This document shows, in pieces, positions 10,245 to 21,964 of a DNA stretch of 64,000 nt. This DNA is from Entoloma clypeatum (lineage: Eukaryota; Basidiomycota; Agaricomycetes; Agaricales; Entolomataceae): the NCBI GenBank assembly GCA_963565915.1, contig OY751486.1, positions 62,001 to 126,000 of the forward strand, read 5' to 3'. The notes below the pieces were generated by a model. That model was not told where the DNA came from, made no database searches, and saw only the letters and a program-made list of their open reading frames with translations. The position numbers were made by a program, and so were the translations under genes. How positions within the stretch are numbered: position 1 is the first letter of the stretch; the number at the start of each line of letters is the position of its first letter.

Positions 10245-13200
10245 ATGCCCAAAGCCTCGGCCAAGGGGGGTGTATCCCGGAGCGTGAAGCACACCAACGC
10301 CTCGCCTCACGTTTCAGCGCACAAGCGAGTCCGCCAGCTAACCACACGCGGTCTCGAGCGCGAGCGCCAGGAATCGCGATCCCGCTTGGCTCGAAATCTT
10401 CAAGGCAGGCCACACTGTCCGCGTTCTGAAGAAAAGGAACCTTCACTAACTCCGCACCAGGTCTCAGTGCCTCGACGCGGGAAATTCTTAACCCTGTCGA
10501 AGAACCAATGGACACTGGCGCCGACAACGATGCTGGGGAGTGGGAGGATATCGGGATGAATGTCATTGGACCGGATATCATGGGAGGGGAGGAAGGGACC
10601 GCCAACGTGCCGGACATCGTTCACGATCTGCGCGACATTGTATCAAGCAGGTATGTGTACTCTGGTGCACCGGGGCATTCCAATCTCACCACGAATAGGT
10701 GGCGAAAGCGTTGGTATCGTGACGAGCGTTCGTGGAAATTACGAGCGTTCGTGGAAATTACGACGTGACTCGCTTCATCGCAACTGGGAGCCCCTTATGA
10801 GCGACCTCGCCGATGCATATCTTCATTGGCACAATGCCTCAGCGAACAATGACCCTCCCTCATCTTCACCGGCCGAGGGGACCTTCAGCTATGACTTTAA
10901 CATTAACGCCATCGATATCTACTCCCTCTCGACGACAGCAACTATCCCGCGCACCGCGGATACTGTGTCGACGGCTTCAGCACTCATGCGTGCGGGGTTC
11001 GTTGGGTCATCTCCGGAATCCCCCGCCTTTGCTATATCCCTCAAGACCCTCGAATTATACCGCGTCATACGCATTCATCGGGCATCTTACAGTGTTGAGG
11101 CCTTTGCGAAGGTCTTATGCTATCAATACGGCGTAAGTGACAACGAGTTGGGCTAACCACCCCCCTTTGACGACCTTTATTGTAGCTACCCTACATACGG
11201 AGGTACCGAACCATACTTTCTGACACGTTTGATATCTACCTCGAGGTTCGACGTATCGTCGACAAACGGGTGGCTCAGGCACTTCGGCGAGATACCCCGA
11301 ACTACAGGGTCCTGAATGCGTGTCCTCCTTGCTCCTACGAGGTGCATTCCTTGTTTTAACTATGTCAACAGTGACTCATCGTTGCACAGCTGGAGGGTGA
11401 ACCAGAGCTTGATTGGAGGCGGCTAGTGGTGCTGGACGGCAACAGCTCGCTCAAACGCATGAACGGGATCGGTGATCGCGAAGTCGCTGACAAGCGGATC
11501 TTCAAAAGAGCGACTACTTTTTGCCAAGCGAATTTGTTGATCAATTTGCCAACAAGGTGAAGTCTCGCCCCAAACCCACCTCCGCTGATTCCGACGACGA
11601 GAGTGGAAGTGAGGATGAAGAGGAGGCTGGCGACCCAACGGATGGAGGTACGGGGCCATCTGGATGCACCGACAACTGGAAGGCTGCCGTGTCAGATGAG
11701 AAGAAGAAGATGTGGGCCGTTTTTGCCGAGTCGGGGATTTTCGCGAGCGCGTGTTGTCATGGGTTTATCTTGTGGCTCGTGGACATGGTGAGAAGTGGTG
11801 AATTGTATGTGCCTGAACATATCTTTTTTCCACGTCAATAGTTGACAGCCATCTTTTTTACAGGGCGAAGTATCCACTTGCGATAGTCGCCAAGGCGCTG
11901 GAGGTCCTCAAAACTCGCAATCTCATTGGCTACGACATCGGCTGCGCATTCGGCGACACCATCACCTCGACATCCTTAGGCCCTCTTTTCGCTGAGCAAG
12001 GCTTTCGTTGCTGTGTAAACGCCTTCTATGGCTATTCCCACAACTACCTCTGCCAGCTGCAACATCACCCCAATGTCATCAAGGGGATGGGTCTGGAGGA
12101 TCTCGAGACATTGGAGCGGGTTTTTAGTTTGTCGAACTCCCTTGCTTCAGTCACCCGCTATATGAGCGCGTATCGACGCCGCATGTTCATTCTCTACTTC
12201 CAACAGTGGGACACCGAAAAGTATCAAAATCTGGCGCTCATGCTTCATCAAAACTATATCCAGGCCCTCAAGATTATCGACGATAATACGAAGGACGTCG
12301 AGGACGTCCTCAAGCTCAGGAATCTAACTTACGAGGACCTCGATGCCTTCATTGCTTCCGAGCTCACTTATTTTGAAAAGCTCGGCAAGGAATCCGACGA
12401 CGATTTACATGCTATTGCCTTCGTTGAACTTCTCGAAGAGCTGTGGACCGCAAGGTGAGTTTTGTTGGCAGCATGTTATGGTTCTAACCAGGCACCAAGG
12501 GCAAAGCTTGACGACGCCTCAGCACAATTTCGAACACAGACCCCTCAAGATTACCAATTCATTTCCCCTGATACTACCTATGCTCACAACCTGTCAGCCA
12601 CACGGCGTGCCGATACCGAGCGCCGCCGACTGCGCGAACGACATGATCGGATCGAAACTGAGGTTCTCCAGCTAGAAGAGCGGATGGACATCCACAAGCC
12701 CTGAATACCAGGCAACTGTGCAACATATCACGACACGGCAATACCAGAAGGCCCCTGACAAACTACAAGGCCTGGTCGTCAAACGCCTCTTCGAACTGCA
12801 TCGCCTCAACCTCTCGCACACAGGTTCGTTGTTTCTAACCCGAGAGTGAAGTCTCACGATTGAACACCGCTCAAAGGCCATTCGCACCGCCGTCAAGCAA
12901 TATAACAAATTCACCGCACCTCTTGGTCGACCTACTCTTGACTGGAGCAAGGTCTCACATTATAGCTTTTTGGATGAGTTTAATATCCTCCGTGATACAC
13001 GAAATGACATGTCTTCGCAGCCGTGGGTTGACTTAGTCGTCCGCGAGACTATGCGAAAGTACCAGCGGCTCAAACGTGCGAAGGAGGAGCAGGGCCGCTG
13101 CAACGTTGAAATTAAGCGGCTCCACACTTCCATTGTTGATGAAGATCACTTGTTTGACACCATCGCCGATCGCGACCATGGGCCACTTGGAAATGAAATA

Positions 13201-13482
13201 CGAGATTTCATCCGACGACGTCGCGCGATCAATAATAGGCTTCTTGACCGCATCCACGATATTTTTGAACTTCGTGGCTTCACGGGTGACCGGAAACCTG
13301 GTGTGAGGAAGGGTGTTACTGCGCGAGCTGGAGCTGGCAATGCTGTGGCTGGGGAATTGCAAACTCAAACAGGAGAGGCTGGTGCTAGGCGAGCTGAGCC
13401 TGACAGTGAGGATGAAGAGCTGGATGATGAGGCGATGGGGGATATTGGCAGCCTTGTTGATTTTGTCACAAATATTGTTTAA
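10245..13482 (+). pseudogene. KDZ (Kyakuja-Dileera-Zisupton) transposase, broken
   Basis: This is a large multi-exon transposase gene of the KDZ superfamily, common in mushroom genomes. It starts at an ATG with a basic N-terminus, then an acidic linker (10508-10650). Clear GT-AG introns lie at 10651-10698, 11133-11185, 11342-11389, 11805-11863 and 12455-12499. Family hallmarks are CPPCSYELEGEPEL followed by VVLDGNSSLKR, the GIFASACCHGF segment, YDIGCAFG, VNAFYGYSHNYLCQ and GLEDLETLERVFS. The C-terminal helical region is at 12970-13482. Four lesions are visible: a 19-bp tandem duplication (10723-10760), a duplicated AG at 11507-11510, an extra C near 12698-12700, and an unclear junction near 12830-12880. 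No terminal inverted repeats or target duplication were found. The family call is firm; the gene cannot be translated as it stands. Confidence 0.85.
10723..10760. repeat. 19-bp exact tandem duplication in the KDZ gene
   Basis: A 19-bp unit beginning CGAGCGTTCG is present twice (10723-10741 and 10742-10760). Removing one unit joins the reading frame before it to the frame that encodes the next KDZ segment (RRDSLHRNWEP). Confidence 0.95.
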
Positions 13483-14557
13483 TTGATCTTGTGTTCCGTG
13501 TTAATCTTCTGATACTGAGTTTACAACTCCTTTCTCAATTCTGGGTATTGAATTTGACGAGGATCCTCATGTCGTTAGTAATTGACCCATGAATGCCGCC
13601 GTTGCTTCATCTCTCGAAGCCCTCAAGGAAGTCTCGACTCTGCATATCATAATCCACCGTTTCTGCGACTTCCATTTATCACGGATGATACATAGTGAAC
13701 AGAATCTAAAGTTGGGAAAGATTGGAGAGCGAAAGAAGAGGGACGGTACATTGTGATATTGAATGAGTGAAATTACAGGTCTCATCTATAACAGCACCTC
13801 ATAGATTAGCTAACTCAGTAGCTAACTCGAGTAATTCCAAACGATAGACGGCCGCCGCCCTGACCAACATCGTTATTCGTGAACCGAACCATTCAAAAGC
13901 ATAGGAACTCGAATGAATACAGCATAGGATTTTTCATTCACGCGATGTGTACGTTCTATGAATCTTGACCGTGATGCTGAGGTGATTGTACATCTTTTCT
14001 CCCTCAATTGCAGATTTTGCTCAAGAACCGAATGGAGGGAAGAGATATCGGGAAGCGCGAGAATAAAAGGGATGTGAAACGTGAGGCCCGCTCGGATGTT
14101 GGACTCAAGTTGATGAATCTTTCTTCCCTCAAGATTTCCCTGCTCCCTCACCACTGCCATCGACATTGGAGACGCCCAGGTGAGTACTCCTGACCGTCTG
14201 CCCCCAGCTGTTTTTGTGGGTGGCCACCCCTTTCCTCACCTCCTACCGTTGGTAGTCGCCGTTTGCAGAGACAGCTACTCGCTGCCGTTCGCCTCACTCT
14301 TTCACTTTGCACCTTCCCTGCCATAACCTTTTGTTGACACAGATTATATTCTGCCCGCAATGGGGATCGGGATGGGCCTAGATGGATACTTGTCGGAACT
14401 GGATGAACCTGTAGCGGAGCGGCTGAGACTGCCAGCGGATGTTCTTTTCGATGCATAAGCGGAGGTCTGACGAGGCTAGCTGTGGTGCTGCAATCTAGCC
14501 GATCGCGCAGGGGCACACACATATGGGGTAATGATCCTTTTTGCCTCCGTTCGATTG
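13483..14557. other. stretch without a supportable gene
   Basis: This is the 3' flank of the KDZ gene followed by sequence with no recognised feature. Minus-strand frames at 13873-14166 and 14148-14576 lack domains, and the second runs into the MITE. The right terminal repeat of the KDZ element should lie here but was not recognised. Confidence 0.35.
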
Positions 14558-14559
14558 TA

Positions 14560-14933
14560 CTATCGTCCGCCCTCACTTCGCTGCGGCTGTGCTGTCGTCC
14601 TCACTTCGCGCGATTTTCTCTATCTGGCTCTTCTACTGTACATTACTCTTGATCGACCAGGTATCAAAAAAGATTGTATCAAATAATTCACGATCCCACT
14701 CAAAGAAGGGGAAAAGCAGAATTGTAGTGAAGATCCACTATTATCAGTGTTTGCCTGCCAGAATTGGGAATCGTCACGCTACGAAGCCACCGCATAATGC
14801 CGTGAAGGAGTTTGGGGCTGTTTGGAGCAGAATGTCAGCGGACTGTGAAAACCTTCCGCCGGCCGCCGTGACTGATGTGACCAGCGAAGTGAGGACGAGA
14901 GCACAGCCGCAGCGAAGTGAGGGCGGACGATAG
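14560..14933. mobile_element. MITE with 50-bp TIRs and TA duplication
   Basis: A 374-bp non-coding element. Its terminal inverted repeats of about 50 bp begin CTATCGTCCGCCCTCACTTC at the left and end with the reverse complement at the right. TA flanks both ends (14558-14559 and 14934-14935). There is no transposase, so it depended on a Tc1/mariner-like enzyme in trans. Confidence 0.8.
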
Positions 14934-14987
14934 TATTTTGCTGTGCCATGCGTTTGCTCCTACACCATCACAGCACCTTGCACGAAC

Positions 14988-15408
14988 ATGTCGGGCGCGA
15001 GGTTTGTGTTCGCATATCCATCTGGAAAGCTGTATCCGGGCAAGGTGGCATCGGGTGTATACCCGAAGATGTGAGTTGTTCTTAGGTTTCTCGTCATAGC
15101 ACACAAATCATTCGTTCAACAGGCAATTTTGTATTGGGGGAAATGCTCTGAAACCATTCACCGTCAATGTTGAATGCCTTTCAGAAGAATATGCCTGTCG
15201 TGTCCCCGGCCTCTTGCAGCCCGTTGTGGACGAGTTTCAAACCTCCGACCACGACTCCATCCTCAAGCACATCGACAAACATCCGAATTGGCAGAGGATC
15301 TGCAACTTAATGGATTCTCAGAGTGGCAGGTTCTGGTTCGTGTATTTGGGGGAAACTGTTGGGTTATATGCCGTCCAGTGGGTTTCTTTTATATCATCTC
15401 AAACTTAG
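14988..15408 (+). CDS. small unknown gene model, two exons
   Basis: ATG at 14988 gives exon 1 (14988-15070). A 52-nt intron with GTGAGT and a ttcaacAG acceptor (15071-15122) follows, and exon 2 stays in frame to a TAG at 15408. The protein of about 122 residues begins with an FVFAYPSGKLYPGK segment, and exon 2 contains FWFVYLGETVGLYA. That segment faintly resembles the V-x-x-G-x-x-x-G-x-Y/F pattern of RNase H1/viroplasmin N-terminal domains, but the match is too weak to name it. An alternative 3' splice from about 15378 is possible. It lies 55 bp from a MITE and may itself be a relic. Confidence 0.35.
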
Positions 15409-15752
15409 TGTAAGTAATGAATGACTATATTCATATCCAGCGTGAGCTTTCATTTACCGAGGTCTACTGCCCTTATTCTTGTTTCTCGATTAATGTTGTG
15501 CCTCTGGCTCGGGATATTGATGAGAGCCAACCATGCAGGGCAAAGCTGCAACCTCCCAGTCAAGTGAACGGCTTGACCAGTTCTGAAAACATGGCTGAGC
15601 TGGGAAATGTGCAGTATCATCCCCTTCAGCCATCTGAGGAGCCCATCATCTCTCATCAAGATTCCCAAAATGATTGTGAGGCCCTGTCTGCTCCTCATTC
15701 CTGCAAGCAGAACCGGATCTGAGGATCCAAAATCAATGTCCTGAAATGGCAA

Positions 15753-15842
15753 GTACAAAATTTGTGCCACAAGAAAGACTTGAACTCTGAAAGCACAAAT
15801 GATTCTTTTAACACCACTTAACCAACTGAGCCACAAGACCAT
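15753..15842 (-). mobile_element. tRNA-derived SINE head with Pol III A and B boxes
   Basis: On the minus strand, starting GGTCTTGTGGCTCAG at about 15840, a tRNA-like sequence carries a perfect A box (TGGCTCAGTTGG, 15822-15833). A recognisable B box (AGTTCAAGTCT, 15776-15786) follows 35 nt later. The two halves of the acceptor stem do not pair, and the sequence continues into non-tRNA DNA to the left. It is therefore read as the head of a SINE, not a functional tRNA gene. The 3' end and target duplication were not resolved. Confidence 0.5.
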
Positions 15843-15924
15843 TATATTTCATTGCTCACAATCACTCTACATACATCCCATTTTCCCACTTACTAAATAA
15901 GCACATGCCAGTTGTGTTATGATT

Positions 15925-17438
15925 TGGTCTACTCGTTTTGTCTCAGGACAGAATGTCTCAGACCTCTTCGAAATCCTCTTTGGTGTGGGTCAAGGCTCGG
16001 CGCTCTCCCCCATCCTTTCCGGCATCTATCTTTCGCCGGCCCTCAGAATCTTCTACAGCCGTGGACACGCGCAGTACCTGGATCTCTTCTCCTTCGTAGA
16101 TGATGGCATGCTCATCGCCCAGTCTTCTGACCTTGACGCTATCGGCTCCCACCTACGGGCTGGCCGAAAAGCCATCGACAGCATCCTCATAGACATGGGG
16201 CTGGCCACTGAACCGACAAAAGACGAACTTATGTTCTTCACCCGAACCGTCTCTCCGTCATACCCCATCGTTCGACTACCTGGTCAACCTCCCCTCCAAG
16301 TCAAGGCCTTTTGGCGCTACCTCAGCTTCTTCTTCGATCGTCGTCTGACCTTCAATGAGCACAGACGCTTCTATGCCACCAAGGCGCTCACATCCATTCC
16401 CCTCCTCCTTGGCAACTCCTCATGCGGTCTCCCACCCCGCCTCAAACGCCTCCTGTATGTGTCGTGCGTCATGCCGATCCTCACTTACGGATGCCAACTC
16501 TGGTACTACAACGGTCCACGCCTCAAAACTGCTTTCAACCTGTTGAACTCAGTCCACTATAGAGCCACCAGATGGATCACCGGCGCTTTCAATCGGTCGC
16601 CTACCGGGGGTGTCCTCGCTATTGCGGGGCTCATGCCTGCTAGACAACACATCACCAAGCTTGTGCAGCGCTCTCGGATCAGAGCCGCCCAGCTTCCAGT
16701 CACTCATCCTGTCGTCTGCGAGCTCCTGCTCAAGGCGGAGGATAAAACCCCTAGCTCAATCGTCGACATTCAAAACCTGATGATCGCCGTCAAACTTGAG
16801 AGATCCGACTACCTGAGCGACGAGGCTCACCCAGGAAATCGCATACTCGACCTCTACCCGGACTCCTTCATCTGGGACGCCCCACAGGTCGATGACGACA
16901 AGAAGCGTTACACCTACCTCAAAGACATCCTCACCACCGCCGAGGAAGAAAACCACCAAGCGGCCTTCTGCATCGCTGCCCGGCCCAGTGTCGGTAAGAC
17001 GTTGTCATCGGCAGTCGCGGTAGTCCGCTTCGCCCCCTCCATTGGTCGTCACGCTCAAGACCCCCATATGACCAGAGCCAGCGCAGGTAGAAGTCTCGCC
17101 CCTGAGACTCTCATCGTCGCCACCCTTCTTGGCCTTAGCAAGGTCATCACCCACGCACCTTATGTCACGGAGATCCACATCTTCACCCGAAACATACAGG
17201 CTGTCCGACTCGCCCTCGACACAGGTTCCATTCATGCGGGCCACTCTGTCTCTTGCGGCATTTCCCGCCTCCTCCGGCCCTTCCTCGCTGGATCGACACA
17301 CCTCTCACGTCTGAGTGGGGTTCTGCCTTCCCCAACCCCTCACGTCACTTCAAATCGACCCAAGGAACAGCTTTGTCTCCTCTGTTGCCAACTTTGCCCG
17401 TACTGCTGCCGCCACCAGTGCCGTAGACGGATGGCGCC
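15925..17438 (+). pseudogene. LINE reverse transcriptase and RNase H region (truncated)
   Basis: The frame starts inside the RT domain. GVGQGSALSPILSGIYL at about 15982-16032 is the LINE RT motif before the catalytic pair, and FVDDGMLI at about 16096-16119 carries the two catalytic Asp (F/YxDD). A thumb region follows, then an RNase H-like segment around 17000-17300. There TRNIQA stands where an intact enzyme would have TDN, suggesting loss of a catalytic Asp. A frameshift near 17340 moves the coding frame; in the new frame, DGWR reads directly across the gypsy-1 insertion into 23559. It cannot be expressed as a whole protein. Confidence 0.85.
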
Positions 17439-17882
17439 TGTAAGGGCGACCTTACGATCCAAGACTCAAACTCAGATACTTGCAAGGGAGATCCGAAGTT
17501 TAGATTGAGCAGTCTGATAAGTAATACAACACACACCTTGCAAGGGAGATCCGAAGAGAAAGTTCTAAGGATTCCCCTGCAAGCTAGCGAGATAAATAGT
17601 AAAATGAGATATGAAATAAAAGATAAAACGAGACATAGGAATGATGAGTAATGGTCGGGAGTAGGGATGGGGGATGAATGGAAACGAGATGAATGATAGT
17701 ACCTGCGATCCGACGTGCGGAGGAGCGGAGGGGCGCGGAGTCGTCGGATGTGGAGAGGTGCAGAGAGGTGAATAAGATATCAGAGGCAACAGATACGATC
17801 GGAGGGCGTCGGAGGGCGTCGGAGGGCGTCGGAGATGGTGGAAATGAACGGAAAGGGAAAGTGCAAAGTGGTTGCCCTTACA
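17439..17882 (-). repeat. gypsy-1 3' LTR
   Basis: A 444-bp LTR, the element's 3' end on the minus strand. It contains a directly repeated CTTGCAAGGGAGATCCGAAG and a small tandem GGAGGGCGTC array. The solo LTR at 30944-31288 lacks the segment between the two direct repeats. Confidence 0.95.
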
Positions 17883-17893
17883 TCACCCCCCCT

Positions 17894-20800
17894 TCAAGGC
17901 ACGGCGTCTCGACGTGTCAGGCGAAACGAGTCGAATATCGCAGCGGAGATCCGACGCGGAGCTCCCGGATGACGTCGGTAGAAGTCGCGGACTAGGCGCG
18001 GAGCGTGGACATTGTCTTCTGCTTCCCAGGAATTCTCTTCGTAGCCATATCCCTTCCATTTGACCAAGAATTGAAGCTTGCCTCGATGCAGTCGGCTGTC
18101 CAAGAGGTTTTCAACATCATACTCCAATTCTTCTCCCACTACCGTCGGAGGCGGAGGAGAGCGGACTTGGCGTCGGAAAGGGTCGTCGGGAACTAGTGAA
18201 AGTTTGACGACGTGGAATACTGGGTGAATGCGGGACATGGAAGGGGGAAGGCGAAGTTCATAGGCATGTGTTCCGACAGGTCGGACCACTGGGAAAGGGC
18301 CTACGTACCGATGTGCAAGTTTTTTTGTGGGTCAGGTGGTTTTGAGGTCCGATGAGTCTAAAAAGACCTTGTCCCCCGGGCGGAATGTCGGAGTGGTGCT
18401 CCGATGCTGGTTGTAGTATCGCGCCATGTCGTCTTTTGCCTTTGTTAGTGCTGCGCGAGCCTCTTCCAGAGCGGACTTCATCCGCTCGCTGAAATCCGCT
18501 ACCGCCTCGATTTCCGTCCGCTTCTCGCGAGGTTCGAATCCCATGCGCGGATGGCGGCCGGTGTCAATGTAGAACGGAGTTTGACGTGTCGATGCGTGAA
18601 CATGGTTGTTGTATGCAAATTCAGCCATCGGAAGCCATTCGTCCCAATCATCTTGACGTTCATTGACGAATAGGCGAAGATATTGTTCCAATCCTTGATT
18701 GACCTGCTCCGTCTGTCCGTCCGACTGCGGATGGTAGGCTGTCGAGGCAGCAATCTTAATGCCAAGTAGCCTATATAGTTCGCGCGTGAACTTGGCGACA
18801 AACTGTGGTCCGCGGTCGGAGACAATGGCCTCCGGTAGTGCGTGGAGTTTCCAGACGTTTTGAATATAGGAGCGTGCAGTCCTGAGTGCGGAGATGTCGG
18901 AGTGCATCGGGATGAAGTGTCCCCGCTTCCCTACTGAGTCCACTACCACCATGATAGCGTCGTAGCCGTGGGCTTCTGGTAGTACAGTAATGAAGTCAAC
19001 ACTGGTTACTTGCCACCGCTCCGTGGGGACCGGTAGTGGATTGAGCTCTCCAGAGGGCGGAGTGCGTCGGACCTTGGTGCGGAGGCATGAGTCGCATGTC
19101 TTGCAATATTGACCTATTAAACGAGACATGTGTGGCCACCAGTAATTGCGCGACACCAGTTCCAAGGTTTTCCACCGTCCCGGATGTCCGGCCACCGGAG
19201 TGTCGTGGTGTTGTGTGAGGATCCGATGACGCAGTTGGGGATTATTAGGAACATAGATACGATCCCTGAAGTAGAGCAAACCTTCCGCTTGCCTCCACTC
19301 CGCACTTCGGACGGACCCCGCTCCGACGGTCGGAAGGGATCTGACGACCTCCGCCACACTATCCTCCAGTAGCCCCTCTCGGATTCCCTGTCGGACCTGG
19401 CAGAGGACGTCGCGTTCTTCCCCTTGAACAGTTACCCCACGCATTGCTCGCACTGCAAACAATTCTGGTCGAAGAAGGATGATGTTTTCATTGTCCCACG
19501 ATCCGTCTCCGTGGTCCGCTCGTCGGGACAAAGCATCGGACTTGCCCATTGACTTGCCAGGTCGATGGTGCATTTTAAAATCGAAACGAGCGAGGTATAA
19601 GGACCATCTAGCTTGTCGTCGATTTAGTTTTTGAGCTGTCATGAAGTACTCAAGATTTTTGTGGTCCGTCCAAATCTCCACTGTCTTCTCCGCTCCTTCA
19701 AGGAAGTGCCTCCACTCCTCTAATGCGCGGACCACTGCCAACATCTCCTTGTCATAGATCTCGTAGTTGCGTTCCACCGGACTGAGGCTTTTGGAATAGA
19801 ATGCGACAGGGTGCCACTTACCGTCCTCTGTTGGTTGGGACAGTACTGCTCCGGTTGCAAAGTCCGAGCTATCCGCTTCTACCCGCCACTCCTTTCGATG
19901 ATCAGCTAAGACCAGGATCGGAGCGGATGTAATCCTCCGCTTCAACTCCGCAAATGCGGACACTTCTCCTTCCTTCCAAGACCAGAGGTGCCCCTTCTTC
20001 GTGAGCTCGAAAAGAGGGCGCGCGATGTCCGAAAACCCTTCAATAAAACGGCGATAGAAGTTAGTGAACCCCAGAAAGGACTGTACTTCTCGGACGTTTG
20101 TCGGAGCAGGCCACTCCGCGACCCCCGCTACTTTCACCGGATCCATCTCTACGCGTCCTTGTTCAATAATAAGGCCTAAGTATTCAATGCGCGTTTGCTC
20201 AAACTCGCATTTCTCTGGTTTTAGATAGAGTTTGTGTTCGCGAAGTCGTTCCAGTACAATCCGTGTGACCCTCCGATGTTCCGCAAGGGTCTCCGTGAAG
20301 ATGAGTATATCGTCAAGGTAAACACAAACTACACCTTCAGTGATAAGGTCCTGAAAGATCTCGTTCATCATAGTCTGGAATGTGGATGGACTATTAGTGA
20401 GGCCGAAGAACATCACCAATGGTTCATAGAGTCCGCGATTGGTCCGAAAAGCGGCCTTCCACTCGTCTCCGGGTTTTATCCGTACATTGTTGTAACCCCA
20501 GCGGATGTCGAGTTTGGTGAAGTATTGAGCGCGTTGAAGTTTATTGATCAGTTCGGATATGAGCGGAAGCGGATACTTGTTTTTGATAGTTTTGGAATTG
20601 AGTGACCGGTAGTCTTGTACAAGACGAAGGGAGCCATCCTTTTTCTTGATATAGAACACCGGAGATGCCATCGGAGACTTGGAAGGGCGAATCCGACCAG
20701 TTGCAAGGTTTTCCTCCAAAAACGCGTCGAGTTCTTTCTGTTCGTTCGGGGCGAGCGGATATACCTTACAACCCGCCGGAGAGGCGTCCGGAACAAGTTC

Positions 20801-21964
20801 AATGGTGTGGTCCCACGTCCGCTCTTCCGGTAAGGTGTCGAAAGAGGTCTTTGAGAATACATCTTTGAAGTCAAACAAGTGGTCTGGTACAGAATCGCGG
20901 AAAGATTTGGGTTTCTGGTTACTGAGGAAGGCCTCCGATAGACGTTGCGAGATATTGGATGAAGCGCGGATGAACTCCGCCTCCGCAGGTACTGTTCCGA
21001 CAAAAAGGCGGTCTCCCTCCTCAAACTCATCCTCTTCCTCATCGTCTTCCGCTAACTCCTCCGTTTCTTCTCCTTCTGTGACGTCCTCCACCCATGGGCC
21101 GCGTGGAGCCTCCTCCTCTAGACCGGACGTCGGAGTGGAACCCATCCGACAGGCTCGGATGCGGACTTGTTCGAACTTCCGCTCCTTCCGCTCTTGGGCT
21201 GCCTCCTGTTGGCATGTCCGACATCGTGCAGGACACCGGCTCATCTTCACTTCCCCTGAAGTCCAATCTACCTCGGGGTTGTGTTCTTTGAGCCAAGTGA
21301 AGCCTAACACGATTTCTTGTTTTCCCAAACTTGTGACTGCAAGCTGGGTCCGTTCCGAGTGATCCCGATAGCGGAGCACTACATCCAACACCTCCGTTAT
21401 TGCTCCGGCCTTGTTTGGAGTTCCGTCGATGTTGTATACCGGAATTGCGCGTTGTAGTTTTCGAGTAGAGAGTCGGTGTTTCTCGACCAGAGTACGTTCA
21501 ATAAACGATCCTGTTGCCCCACTGTCGAGTAAGGCCTTTTGTGATAGTATGTCTTTAGTGTCGGTAGTTTCGAGAACTATGTCTAGTTCGAGGGAATTGT
21601 CGGAGCGAGCGGCTGCGGCGAGAACATATTGTTTTGGAAGCCGCCGCTCCCACTTAGAGAAGCGGATGCGGATAGGGTTTGCGGAGTTGGGTGCGACTAT
21701 AGGATCGTTTGCAGGCTTAGAGATGGAGGGTATAGGATCATATTGTTCCATAAATAAGGCAGCATAACGATTTTTAGTAGACAACGAGGGCGCACTGTTC
21801 ACTCGTTGTGAGGAGGAAAATCCTCCTGTCCTCCCTCCGACTCCGCAGACTCCGTGGGCGGAACGGAGTTGCCTTCCGCCGCGTCCTTGACCACGAGTTG
21901 TTCCATGATAAACTCGTCTTGTTCCTCCATCGTCATGAATCGGACGTCGAAGCGAAGGGGGCAT
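17894..21964 (-). pseudogene. gypsy-1 Pol polyprotein with chromodomain, one TGA
   Basis: A single frame of about 1,356 codons is interrupted only by a TGA at 18332-18334 (expected CGA, Arg). Domains in order are an aspartic protease (LLDSGATGSFI), RT with YLDDILIF, RNase H with VEADSSDFATGAV and TDHKNLEYF, and integrase. The integrase has the HHCC zinc finger (HHDTPVAGHPGRW and CKTCDSC) and the DDE triad (SVDFITVLP, SDRGPQF, the E of GQTEQVNQ). After the TGA comes a chromodomain (YDVENLLDSRLHRGKLQFLVKW, then ENSWEA), which in related elements directs integration to marked chromatin. Pol overlaps gag by about 165 nt in the -1 frame, implying -1 frameshifting. No canonical slippery heptamer was recognised at the overlap. 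Confidence 0.93.

Noticed and set aside
15753..15842. A functional tRNA gene on the minus strand
   Set aside because: The A and B boxes are good, but the 5' and 3' acceptor-stem halves do not pair and there is no usable anticodon stem; SINE head is the better reading.
17789..17834. Tandem GGAGGGCGTC array as a CRISPR or satellite
   Set aside because: It is a few copies of a 10-bp unit within the gypsy-1 LTR, repeated in the partner LTR, without spacers.
20234..20605. Plus-strand frame over gypsy-1 pol
   Set aside because: It is antisense to the conserved RT domain, with the same shadow seen at 33196-33567 in gypsy-2.
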